Assembly: GCF_000236905.1 (NCBI RefSeq)
Contig: NC_016526.1
Coordinates: 124,001 to 188,000 of the forward strand
From: Tetrapisispora phaffii CBS 4417
Lineage: Eukaryota > Ascomycota > Saccharomycetes > Saccharomycetales > Saccharomycetaceae
DNA: 64,000 nt
Direction: 5' to 3'
Below, in pieces: positions 19,086 to 29,364 of the stretch. Position 1 is the first letter of the stretch; each line of letters starts with the position of its first letter. Under the pieces are notes generated by a model. The model searched no databases, was not told the DNA's origin, and saw only the letters and a list, made by a program, of their open reading frames with translations. The position numbers were made by a program, and so were the translations under genes.

Positions 19086-19093
19086 GCGATGAG
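19086..19093. promoter_or_regulatory. PAC motif in PNT1 promoter
   Basis: GCGATGAG lies about 180 bp upstream of the PNT1 ATG. An exact match, though PNT1 is not a typical ribosome-biogenesis gene. Confidence 0.5.
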
Positions 19094-19126
19094 TGGTCCC
19101 AGCTGTTACTTCCGGAAGAGTTCGTG

Positions 19127-19133
19127 CGGGTAA
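19127..19133. promoter_or_regulatory. Reb1-type site in PNT1 promoter
   Basis: CGGGTAA is the reverse of TTACCCG, about 220 bp upstream of the PNT1 ATG. Confidence 0.55.
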
Positions 19134-19174
19134 CCACTAGCATTTTAAGGTTAGATAGGCTTTTATATGACCTG

Positions 19175-19201
19175 CTAATTAGCTGTGCAACAGCTAATTA
19201 G
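19175..19201. repeat. Perfect inverted repeat, 12-bp arms, 3-nt loop
   Basis: CTAATTAGCTGT at 19175-19186 and its exact reverse complement at 19190-19201 flank GCA. It lies between PNT1 and RBL2. Confidence 0.97.
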
Positions 19202-19428
19202 TATATATATCATTCAATTCAATCAGATCTATTCTATAATAATTACACTATTAATGTGATGAGCTTGACGAAACCAAGATTTTAAACTACTCTGTTAGTT
19301 AATGAATAGCTTCTGAGCAATCACACTCCCGAACACTAAAAGTTAATTTATTTGAAAGGTTACATATTGATTGATACTAATTAAGTTGTGATATATTCAT
19401 ATTTATTAAAAGAGATATACAGTTTTAT

Positions 19429-19752
19429 TTATTTCTTTGAGTTCAACAATTCCGTAGCAGACTTTAACGCTTCTTTAGCGGAATCCAAAGATTCAGAACC
19501 CTCATATTTGTCGATGAATTCTTGTAGATTGTCCTTGAACTCACCTATTTTCTTATAAAGAGTAGGAAACAACCTTTGAGTATCTTCCAACACCTCCACC
19601 TGTTTCTTCAAATCGTATGGGTCTGTGGAAGCATCACTCTTCATCTTCTCAACATGTTCGGACTGTTCTACTAGTTCCTGTTGATAGAAAGTTTCTTCCT
19701 TCACTAGTCTTTGTAACGCCTTAACTTTGATTTCTAATTGGGTTGGAGCCAT
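19429..19752 (-). CDS. RBL2: Tubulin-binding cofactor A
   Basis: 107 residues (S. cerevisiae Rbl2, 106). MAPTQLEIKVKALQRLVKEE and the DPYDLKKQVEVLEDTQRLFP segment are hallmark sequences of the TBCA family, a three-helix coiled bundle. The protein captures free beta-tubulin during folding and protects cells against excess beta-tubulin. It lies between PNT1 and DSE3 as YOR265W does. Start and length match the family. Confidence 0.96.
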   Translation of the reverse strand: MAPTQLEIKVKALQRLVKEETFYQQELVEQSEHVEKMKSDASTDPYDLKKQVEVLEDTQRLFPTLYKKIGEFKDNLQEFIDKYEGSESLDSAKEALKSATELLNSKK

Positions 19753-20152
19753 TCTCTGATAAATTGATATACTGTTGTGGGATGATATATTGTCCTCTCA
19801 ACAAATCAAATAACAACAACCACATGAAAACAAAGTGTATTGATAAGATCAACATTCAGATCTTTTATGTAACGTAATGAATGTTATGGATTTTTGGGTT
19901 TTGATGTGAACGCGTCAAATGAAGAAGCGACAGTCCTTAAGCATCACATCACGTAAGATGACAGTAATCCTAAATGAATAGATGATGTTAACGGTTCTGG
20001 CAATGTTGTGAGATTCATTTAATTAAAGTTTTAGCAAGATTCTAAATGTTTTATCTAGTGATATTGATACATATATATGTCTATATATAGTGATTATGCA
20101 TTAGAGATGGGGATTCCGGTGAGTGGCCGTTGATTTCTTGGTGATCTGATGT
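19753..20152. other. RBL2 promoter and DSE3 3' flank
   Basis: Contains an MCB-like ACGCGT at 19910-19915, about 160 bp upstream of RBL2. Otherwise nothing was seen. Confidence 0.5.
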
Positions 20153-21322
20153 TCATAGAGCAGTGTATATACTACTTGTCCCAGAATATGATCTGGTAGA
20201 CGCAATCTCAATGTTGTTTATTTTATTTTGTAAAATTTTTAACGAGTTGTCGAACTGGTCGATGTTCGACTGTACCGATACATTCTTCAACGCTGTATTT
20301 TCTAATATTTCTCTGCTATCGTCGTAATCGAGGTCATCATGCCATTGGAATAGTTGTGCGGTTATTACCGTCTTGTGTACTCTACATGGGTCTAATGTTC
20401 TAGAACGTTTTGGTTCCACTGGAATGTGATTTATGGATGCTGTGATGGAGTCGGCGTCAGAAAATTCAGCACCAGACGAACTCCAGGCGTCAGAACCACT
20501 GTTGCCTGTGTATTCTGGACTAGACATTAGTGTGTCTAATTTCGGGCCAGTATCTCCTGTTTCATAACGCTCCAACGTAGGAAGACTAGTTAGAGACATC
20601 GAGTCATATTCGGGGCTGACAATCTTAGGGTTTGCTAGATTGTTGAGTGGTTTCTTTATGCTTGCATTTTTGTTATCTAGCGCCACCAGGACGTTATCAA
20701 TTTCTTCTTGTAAATTGGATGGCTTCATGTCGTAATCTTTTTGGTAGTAAGTTAGAATTTCATCTAGTAAAAAGTCACTACTGGTCTTAGCGATACCTTC
20801 ATTGATATTATTCTGATTATTTTGGACATTGGTATTGCGCGCATGTAATGGAGTCGCAACCAAAGGCAGAGCAACTTGGTTCGAGTATACATCTGTGGTG
20901 ATCAATACAGAACCGGATGAAACACTTTTGAAATTCTTATCTAATTTGATGGACGGCACTGGACGTGGTAAGAATGGTTTGTCATATTCGTTAATTGGAT
21001 CTTCAGGCAATGCTTCGAAGTTCGAGACATGGCGAATATAGTCATTTGTATTTGATTTCTTCTTTTCTCCACTCTTTGACTTGAAGTCCCTAATGAACAG
21101 TTCTGGAACTGAAGATAATCTCTTTTTCAATCTGATAGTACCACCGAATTTCCTGGAAAGTTTCTTTTGCTTTGGATCGATGCTAGCGTCACCCAAGGCA
21201 GAGAACTGGTCCGTTGGGATGTTGGGTAGATTTAACAAGTCTTCAGACGTCAAAGTCAATGAAGCAGGTCTTATAAAATCGATATCTTTTTCGATCTTCT
21301 GACCAAAATATTTGATATGCAT
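20153..21322 (-). CDS. DSE3: Daughter-specific expression protein Dse3
   Basis: 389 residues (S. cerevisiae 430). The N-terminal block KYFGQKIEKDIDFIRPASLTL and the basic stretch RKFGGTIRLKKRLSSVPELF match the conserved start of Dse3; the middle is Ser/Asn-rich and poorly ordered. The function is not known; in S. cerevisiae it is expressed in daughter cells under Ace2 and localises to the bud neck. A TGCTGGT Ace2-type element lies about 190 bp upstream here too. The frame extends to a TTG at 21328, but the first ATG is at 21322. It is the last of the chr XV-type genes in the left block. Confidence 0.88.
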   Translation of the reverse strand: MHIKYFGQKIEKDIDFIRPASLTLTSEDLLNLPNIPTDQFSALGDASIDPKQKKLSRKFGGTIRLKKRLSSVPELFIRDFKSKSGEKKKSNTNDYIRHVSNFEALPEDPINEYDKPFLPRPVPSIKLDKNFKSVSSGSVLITTDVYSNQVALPLVATPLHARNTNVQNNQNNINEGIAKTSSDFLLDEILTYYQKDYDMKPSNLQEEIDNVLVALDNKNASIKKPLNNLANPKIVSPEYDSMSLTSLPTLERYETGDTGPKLDTLMSSPEYTGNSGSDAWSSSGAEFSDADSITASINHIPVEPKRSRTLDPCRVHKTVITAQLFQWHDDLDYDDSREILENTALKNVSVQSNIDQFDNSLKILQNKINNIEIASTRSYSGTSSIYTAL

Positions 21323-21508
21323 GTTCAATATGTGTTGGTATAGTCGTCTGTTGAAAAGTCGATCTCACTATCGAAAGTAACTATATCTATGACAAAGAAC
21401 GATGTGGCATACATTGCTAAACAATAGACACCTTTAATGTTAGAAAAGCCATGCATATATATATATATATTAGTAGACTATATAACTAACCGACACTCGC
21501 TTTAAAAC

Positions 21509-21515
21509 TGCTGGT
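21509..21515. promoter_or_regulatory. Ace2/Swi5-type motif upstream of DSE3
   Basis: TGCTGGT fits the TGCTGG-type site used by Ace2 at daughter-specific genes, about 190 bp from the DSE3 start. A short motif, so moderate support. Confidence 0.45.
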
Positions 21516-21670
21516 ATGTACAAAACCATGGAATTGGTCCATATGTACGTGCATGCCAATACTCCACTTAGATGTAGCATCCTCCTCTCACTTGACACAT
21601 ATACCTTTTAACCACAACATCAACCAAACTTGCCATCAATTTGTGACATCTCATAGCTCAAAGAAGAAAC

Positions 21671-21707
21671 AAAACCCAGCATTTTTGAATTCGGCAGGCT
21701 GGGTTTT
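21671..21707. repeat. Inverted repeat, 10-bp arms, 17-nt loop, followed by T run
   Basis: AAAACCCAGC (21671-21680) pairs with GCTGGGTTTT (21698-21707). Read on the plus strand it resembles a GC stem with a T tail. Yeast Pol II does not use such terminators, so its meaning is open. Confidence 0.9.
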
Positions 21708-21859
21708 TCTTGTTTGTGCGGGGTGTTCAGTGGAAAAAGGAACTGGAGATGAGAATAAGTTGACCAAACTGGTAGATACTTCAACCTTCAAGTTCAAGCC
21801 ATGCATTTGCATGGCTGTTCTGGTTACAGAGGTCGATGGGTATTGTATATGTGGGGATA

Positions 21860-22300
21860 CTACTTGAATTGGCACGACACATATCTCTTTCCGTACGCTA
21901 AAGAGTTGATGCATGCTATTCCGGAGAGAAGCAATGGCCAAACTTTACCGTATGCCACTGCTTTAATCGAACCTCTAGAGGATGCAATTAGATATAATGC
22001 TGACCAAGCGGATACAAATCCAGATCCATTCTCTATGTCTTTATCAACAAGCATTCCAGTTCCCATAGCCAATGCGGCTCCAAATAAGTAACATGATTTG
22101 TTAGTGGGCCCAATATATTTTGCACTGTAAAGGTAGTTCTTGATAGTGCTTAACGTCGATGCATTCAAAACAGGTTGATACTTAACGTATGAAGGTGATA
22201 CAGTCGCAGGAGATATCACCGGCGTAGTCAATAACATTATTGATTGTAATCCTGCGAGATAGGGAGTCTTGGATAGTTCTTGCAAATTCGTCATAGCCAT
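21860..22300 (-). CDS. AIM19: Aim19-like mitochondrial membrane protein
   Basis: 146 residues (S. cerevisiae Aim19, 157). The block DIENGSGFVSAWSALYLIASSRGS and YGKVWPLLLSGIACINSLAYG resemble Aim19, a small fungal protein found in mitochondria whose loss alters mtDNA inheritance. Three or four moderately hydrophobic stretches suggest a membrane protein. In S. cerevisiae AIM19 (YIL087C) is close to KTR7 (YIL085C); here it is separated from a KTR gene by the histone pair. ATGs at residue 1 and 3 are both possible starts. The biochemical role is unknown. Confidence 0.85.
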   Translation of the reverse strand: MAMTNLQELSKTPYLAGLQSIMLLTTPVISPATVSPSYVKYQPVLNASTLSTIKNYLYSAKYIGPTNKSCYLFGAALAMGTGMLVDKDIENGSGFVSAWSALYLIASSRGSIKAVAYGKVWPLLLSGIACINSLAYGKRYVSCQFK

Positions 22301-22598
22301 TCTTGAAGCTTAGTAGGGGGAGAGTGCAAATAGGGTTCTTATCTTCCTCTGTCTTGTTGCACTTACACTACAGAATTGTTGAAAGTATACCTTTTTAAAA
22401 AATTTTTTTATTTTTTTGAATACATATATATATAATGTTGTATTTTTTATTGAAAAGTAATTAAATATATAAAATGTAATATTACAACCGACATTAAAGT
22501 AAAACCCCAAATGAAATTAAAAGCGGATCAATTATTTAAATCGACCATGAACGAAAAGATGACATTAGTATCTAATAAGAATTAATCCCTTAAACCAA
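22301..22598. other. AIM19 promoter and H3 3' end
   Basis: Very AT-rich (A/T runs near 22390-22470). No gene was seen. Confidence 0.5.
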
Positions 22599-24393
<1,795 letters not shown>

Positions 24394-24639
24394 ACGTTGC
24401 AATGAGATTGCCAAATTCTTTTTACACGAATGCCTTTTTTGTTCATATTTCATAAATATTTTGGGATGGGGTTTTTAAATAATGTAATCTTTTTTGTATA
24501 AAATGTATGCAACTTATTTAATATAAGTATTCAGAAAGATTAAAGATCTTTTTAATGTATTATTTTTTTAATTACTGCGATTGTGTTTTTTATTTAGTTA
24601 TCATATGTCATTTAAAAACAACTATATGTATTGGGACAC

Positions 24640-26274
24640 TTAGTTCACTTTAGGTTTATGAAATTTCGATCCTACATCTTTGGGAGGCTTCTTACCTTTT
24701 GATGCATAAAATTGACTAGCAATCTCTTCATATGTGTCTTTGACGTCTTCTAAAGGTTTATGTTCGTTACCGGGAAGTGTGTTGTCTCCTAAATTGGTGT
24801 CAGGGTTTGCAAACGACATTTCAAACCATTTGTACATGCAATAATATGCAGTGTCTTCAACATCAAATGATGGGGGGCAACTACATCTGCAACCATTACC
24901 ATTAGAATGCCCCTTGTCATATCTATGGAAAAAGCCTCTGTTATATTTAGCATGTTTGGATTGATACGGCAGTTGGGAAGATCTATTCTCATCATCGCTA
25001 ACAAAGTTCTTAGGGCAATGCTTGATTTCACCATGTCTATAACCAATATCTCTAAAATAATGTACTTCATCAAAGTTTAATATTAATGAGAGACCTAAGG
25101 AATGTATAGGTGCATCACCCCATCTTTCTTGCCAAAACCCGTTACTCTCTTCGAGGAATTGGAAGTATTCCTCATAAACTTCATTCGTATAAAGATCAAC
25201 TCTTGCAATTTCAAAATTACTCCAGAAATGACATAAGTTATAACCTTCGTTATCAAACTTCTCCTCTTGAAGGGGGGTTATCGACTTAGCCTTATTAATC
25301 AAATTTCTTAATCCATCAGAATCGTTTTTATCTTCGTTAAGCAGATAATCAATTGCAACTTCTTGTGGTAATTTTACTGAAATATCATCCTTATGATTTA
25401 TGAAGTCATCATATTCACCATATTTTTTACTATCTATAATTTCATAATTGTCGACAAATAATTTCCACAGAGACCCTGTTTTAAGTTTGTTTTGTCTGAT
25501 GAATAACTTAGTGTATCTAAACAAGTTCGGTATTGTGTAGTATAATTCTGGGATCATAATCGTGAATGCATATTTTTTATTTGTCTTTTCCATTTCAAAG
25601 AATGGATCGTATGTCAAATCACAGTAGAATTCGACATCAGGTTCTAATCTCCAGTACCATTTGTATTTGGCCACTAAAGGGTGTCTATAAAAGAATCCGG
25701 AATAGAATCTACACATTTTATGATAAGATTCCTGGTTCCCATATAAAATACCCCTGTCACCCTGGTTTTGTAGAAAGTTTTCGAAAGCAGGAGAGTTTCT
25801 TATATTCTCTGGAAATTCCCACATTGATTCATCTATTACACCAAATTCTACTTTAGCATTGGTATTTTCTTTAATGGTATTTTGGAAATGTTCTGTGAAA
25901 GGTTCATTGTTTAAAAATACATAAGGATACTCAAACCACTGATTAAAACGACTCTCAATACTATAAATAGTTTTCAGCATATCGTCTAATTCCTCATTTC
26001 TTGTTAGAATTACAAAAGTTGCATTCCTTTTATGGTAGTCTTTCCTTTGGAGATATTCTTGTGTATCGACACAACCTCTATTGAAGACCCAATCTCTCTT
26101 CGAATCCATATCATCCGTATCATATGAAATATACGGAATTGGCATCTCGGTATTCCACACCACTATAAAAGTTAAACCGGCAGTGAACAAAAGGATCAAC
26201 AGCTGTGCCAAGCTTAGAGGCCTCCATCGGATGATTCTGCTCAAGAACCGCTTGAGCCTCATACCTTGACTCAT
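24640..26274 (-). CDS. KTR7: Golgi alpha-mannosyltransferase, KTR5/KTR7 type
   Basis: 544 residues. A type II membrane protein: short basic cytosolic tail, one membrane segment (about residues 21-40), a stem, and a GT15 catalytic domain with NATFVILTRNEELDDML, FNQWFEYPYVFLN and YWRLEPDVEFYCD (E211-P-D-V214), typical of Kre2/Mnt1-like enzymes. The family adds mannose to O- and N-linked glycans from GDP-mannose in the Golgi. S. cerevisiae has the duplicate pair KTR5 (next to HHF2) and KTR7 (near AIM19); both neighbourhoods are merged here. The sequence looks slightly closer to Ktr7 to my eye, so the symbol is tentative. The frame opens at a TTG (26301); the first ATG is 26274. Confidence 0.9.
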   Translation of the reverse strand: MSQGMRLKRFLSRIIRWRPLSLAQLLILLFTAGLTFIVVWNTEMPIPYISYDTDDMDSKRDWVFNRGCVDTQEYLQRKDYHKRNATFVILTRNEELDDMLKTIYSIESRFNQWFEYPYVFLNNEPFTEHFQNTIKENTNAKVEFGVIDESMWEFPENIRNSPAFENFLQNQGDRGILYGNQESYHKMCRFYSGFFYRHPLVAKYKWYWRLEPDVEFYCDLTYDPFFEMEKTNKKYAFTIMIPELYYTIPNLFRYTKLFIRQNKLKTGSLWKLFVDNYEIIDSKKYGEYDDFINHKDDISVKLPQEVAIDYLLNEDKNDSDGLRNLINKAKSITPLQEEKFDNEGYNLCHFWSNFEIARVDLYTNEVYEEYFQFLEESNGFWQERWGDAPIHSLGLSLILNFDEVHYFRDIGYRHGEIKHCPKNFVSDDENRSSQLPYQSKHAKYNRGFFHRYDKGHSNGNGCRCSCPPSFDVEDTAYYCMYKWFEMSFANPDTNLGDNTLPGNEHKPLEDVKDTYEEIASQFYASKGKKPPKDVGSKFHKPKVN

Positions 26275-26960
26275 AGCTATATTATATTGTGAGTTGTTCA
26301 AGAAGCTGTTCTTGGATCACTTCTACTGGTACCTTTTTTGGCATATCAAAGTGATCTCCAACTTTTAGATATAATAATTTATAATCGAGTTTTCTTTATA
26401 TCTCAATGGTTGCGCCTTTATTTTTACCAAAATCTGCCAAGAATGTAGGTTTATATAGTCATCGTATCTTATGGAAAAATGTAAGAACAATACATAATTA
26501 ATATCTATATAGTAATCTACAACATAGTTTGGCAAGAAAGTTACTACCTTCTTAGTACAAATGGTAAAATAGTTGTAAGAAATTTTATTATGACCTTGTT
26601 CGGGAATGTATTTTAAAGGCTGTAATGAACACGATGTCTTCATATAACAACTACAATAGCTCTTGACACGCACATCTGAGAATAAACTTAATAAGATACC
26701 TTTAGCTTCATGTATACGTTGGCCTTCCTTTTAATTCTTCTTGTATTAGTGTTCAATTGATATAGTCTGTGGCATTGAAAGTTTTTCAGATTTCATTTTT
26801 TGCGATGAGATGGGTTTATTATAACACACAATTAAGAAAACCTTTAAATTTAAAAGTACCCATAGACTGGGATACTCTGCGTTTTTCAATAGCTTCAATA
26901 GTCATTATCCAGAGTCTACCAAACCTGGGAGTACGTGTAGATTGTTGTCAAACGTGAACA
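26275..26960. other. Divergent promoter KTR/TRM12
   Basis: AT-rich on the KTR side; the TRM12-proximal part has RRPE-like and PAC motifs at 26776-26809. No convincing gene: frames at 26365-26673 and 26769-26957 lack family features. Confidence 0.6.
26776..26809. promoter_or_regulatory. RRPE-like plus PAC motif, TRM12 promoter
   Basis: TGAAAGTTTTTCA (26776-26788) approximates RRPE, and GCGATGAG (26802-26809) is an exact PAC. Both lie within 190 bp of the TRM12 start, consistent with co-regulation of tRNA and rRNA processing genes. Confidence 0.65.
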
Positions 26961-28241
26961 ATGCCCTTCGAAATAGTGACTTCAAACCCTCAACATATCA
27001 AATCTATTAAGATTGAATTGGAAGGTCGCAGCAGTTTTGTAAAACCTATCACTAAGGAGGGAGATCTCACAATAATTAAAACCACAATCAATGATCCCAA
27101 TGACCCCCTGTTTGTGGATAGTCGCTATACAGCACGTGAGTACAATGCAAGCCAGAGTGCTAATTTGAATTCCACTGGCCTTGTGGAATATGTTCATGGA
27201 TTTTTAAAGGAGCAAGGTGTTGATGAGGTGAAAGTTAAAGAATTATTGAATACAATGCCTCTGAGATACACTATATATCCTCCGCTGTTGCTATTTAATT
27301 ATTCAGTACAAAGATCTTTCAAGCATGCAACATGGACGGCGTTTTTTGGTGCTTATCGGGAATCGAGTGACAAACTGTTCAATGGCATGTTAGAAACAGT
27401 TTTCAGCTCGAATAAGCTTACCAATGTCGCTATCAATATGCCAATCATTGAAACGGATATACAAAGGAGACCTTTCAATATTCTTCCACTATTCGGAGAC
27501 TTGATTGACAAATCTGTGGATTTAAACAATGACAAACTTTGGGAGTCTCCTTCGAGTGAAGATTTCTCGAAGACACTTTGGTGCCATGTTGTACAGAATG
27601 GAATCGATCAATATTGGGCACCGGCATTTACCATGTTTAGTCGTGGTAATGTCAAAGAGAAGAAAAGAATTTTGAGTGAATATGTCGATATAGAAGGTAA
27701 TGATGTGGTAGACTTGTACGCTGGGATTGGTTACTTTACGCTGAGCTACCTCAAACGCAAAGCCAGAAATGTGTTTTGCTTTGAATTGAATCCATGGTCA
27801 GTAGAAGGCCTGCGTAGAGGTATCGCTAAAAACAAGTTTGCCGATAGAGCGCATGTCTACTGCGAGAACAATGAAAACAGCATCACGAGGATTCTAGAAT
27901 ACCGCGAGGATTTAACGATACGACACATCAACCTCGGGTTACTTCCAAGCAGCAGGCCAGGATGGAAACTTGCGCTGGATATCCTATCGTTGCCGAACGT
28001 AAATGCCAGCGTCGAATCACCTTTGTTGTGCACACTTCATGTGCACGAAAACATCCACATCGAGGAACTCAATAACAGCAGTTTTGTCGAAAGGATGCTG
28101 ACTGAACTCACAGCGACACAGCCAACATTCAGATACACAGCGGCACATGTAGAGAAGATCAAAACGTTTGCACCAGATGTTTGGCACGTCTGTATCGACG
28201 TCGAAGTTCTTAGCCTCGACACGCAACTCAGTTGCTCATAA
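26961..28241 (+). CDS. TRM12: tRNA wybutosine-synthesising aminocarboxypropyltransferase (TYW2)
   Basis: 426 residues (S. cerevisiae Trm12/Tyw2, 462). A class I SAM-dependent fold with the glycine motif DLYAGIGYFTLSYLKR starting at D251 and FELNPWSVEGLRRG after it. The upstream region resembles Trm5/Tyw2 proteins. The enzyme transfers the aminocarboxypropyl group of SAM to 4-demethylwyosine-37 in tRNA-Phe. Its 3' third rises in GC content toward the GC island that follows the stop. In S. cerevisiae the gene is on chr XIII (YML005W), so its place between KTR and CRZ1 differs from both matching S. cerevisiae tracks. The start ATG at 26961 is the first in frame. Confidence 0.93.
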   Translation: MPFEIVTSNPQHIKSIKIELEGRSSFVKPITKEGDLTIIKTTINDPNDPLFVDSRYTAREYNASQSANLNSTGLVEYVHGFLKEQGVDEVKVKELLNTMPLRYTIYPPLLLFNYSVQRSFKHATWTAFFGAYRESSDKLFNGMLETVFSSNKLTNVAINMPIIETDIQRRPFNILPLFGDLIDKSVDLNNDKLWESPSSEDFSKTLWCHVVQNGIDQYWAPAFTMFSRGNVKEKKRILSEYVDIEGNDVVDLYAGIGYFTLSYLKRKARNVFCFELNPWSVEGLRRGIAKNKFADRAHVYCENNENSITRILEYREDLTIRHINLGLLPSSRPGWKLALDILSLPNVNASVESPLLCTLHVHENIHIEELNNSSFVERMLTELTATQPTFRYTAAHVEKIKTFAPDVWHVCIDVEVLSLDTQLSCS

Positions 28242-29364
28242 GGCAAACGACCAATTGGTCAATTGGGTTAGGGCAACGTCAAGGTCCTGCCGATGGTCCT
28301 TTGAGCACCTGCAGAGGACAAGTGGCATCGTCACGGGTGCTACCAGGGCCGCCAGAGTTGCCTTTTGCACGCTGTCGTTGCGCAACATGCGCGGTGTGTG
28401 GGTGTAAGGATATTGGAAGATATACTGCCCTGCCTGAGATAAGTCTGCAGACCTGTGGCGGGCTGAGCTGCGGAGAGAGTCACGCGCGGGCGACTGCCCG
28501 GAATGTGTGCTGCGTCATCTGACGAACTGAGTAGTGGCACAGGAATACCGTCAGGACCGGCTGTGGAAGATGGCTTAGCAGAGTCTCCGGTGCGCTAAAC
28601 AAACGCGCAGGAGTGGCGCTTTGGGGCGCACCGTTGCCATGAGAGACTGGTCGATAGTGCTGCGTTGTGCACTGAGAGGCCGCCGCAACGCGCAGATCTG
28701 CGCGTGGCAGCGCGCTCCCGCGCGCGCGTCTTCGTGTCCTTGCCGGACGTCGGGGCGTGTGCGTCCGCGTTCCGCCAGGAGCACGGGAAGCGTGCACGGG
28801 AGCCAACGAGGCGGAGGCATGCGTGTCAAAATGCGCACACCTGGTAACCGCTGTTGTGTTGCGCAATTACTCTGGCACCCTTGTTACATTTCTGCTCTGC
28901 GGGCTTGGCTTTGACATGATGGCTTACCTTTGGCTGTGCGGCGTCTGTCTCTCTGCGCTTTGTCGCTCAGTGCATCCCCGCACCGCCACTTTCCCTTCGG
29001 TTCCTCCTCCCCCAGCACGTCTGCGGGCCTTCGTTCGTACAAAATGTTCCTTCGTCCAGCTGTCCGTTCTCAAATTTTGAAAAAGTTCGAAATTGCAGAA
29101 ATGCGATACTGTCAAGGAATAGGATAAGTTTGCTCATCTAACAATCTACAATTTATTGGCCAGTGAGCATTTAAGATTTATTTAAAAATGTATTTAAATG
29201 TATTGTAACCGAGCAATGATGATGTTTAGTTGGCTTTGGTGCCGTGTTTCATTTCTGTTTTTTGAACGTTTGGGTGCAAGTGCAATTGCTACATAAAATC
29301 AATAATCTGAGATTGCTTATCCTTTAGGTTATACACACACATATATATTGCATAGACGGTACAA
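28242..29364. other. GC-rich island upstream of CRZ1
   Basis: The first ~800 bases (28242-29060) are strikingly GC-rich; I counted 45 of 60 G/C in each of the blocks 28681-28740 and 28741-28800, against roughly one third in typical flanks. It contains GACCAATTGGTC at 28249-28260, ACGCGCAGATCTGCGCGT at 28688-28705 (both perfect palindromes), and CG repeats. The remainder (29060-29364) is a normal AT-rich promoter. Overlapping open frames on both strands follow from the low stop-codon density and show no family features. Confidence 0.8.

Larger units (their letters stand above)
18908..19428. other. PNT1 promoter and RBL2 3' flank
   Basis: Carries an exact PAC motif, an exact Reb1 site, a TTCCGGAA palindrome (19109-19118) and the perfect hairpin at 19175-19201. 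Confidence 0.7.
21323..21859. other. DSE3 promoter and AIM19 3' flank
   Basis: Holds the Ace2-type motif and the GC-stem/T-tail hairpin at 21671-21707. Frames in this gap overlap AIM19 antisense and are not believable genes. Confidence 0.6.

Noticed and set aside
21553..22091. Plus-strand frames overlapping the 3' half of AIM19
   Set aside because: They are antisense shadows of AIM19, which has family similarity and the right size.
22310..22510. 66-codon frame upstream of AIM19
   Set aside because: Very AT-rich, Phe/Lys/Tyr-rich product typical of chance frames in AT-rich DNA.
28480..28866. 128-codon minus-strand frame and several overlapping frames in the GC island
   Set aside because: Long frames on both strands are expected from low stop-codon density at 60-75% GC; the products are Arg/Ala/Pro-rich without domain features.
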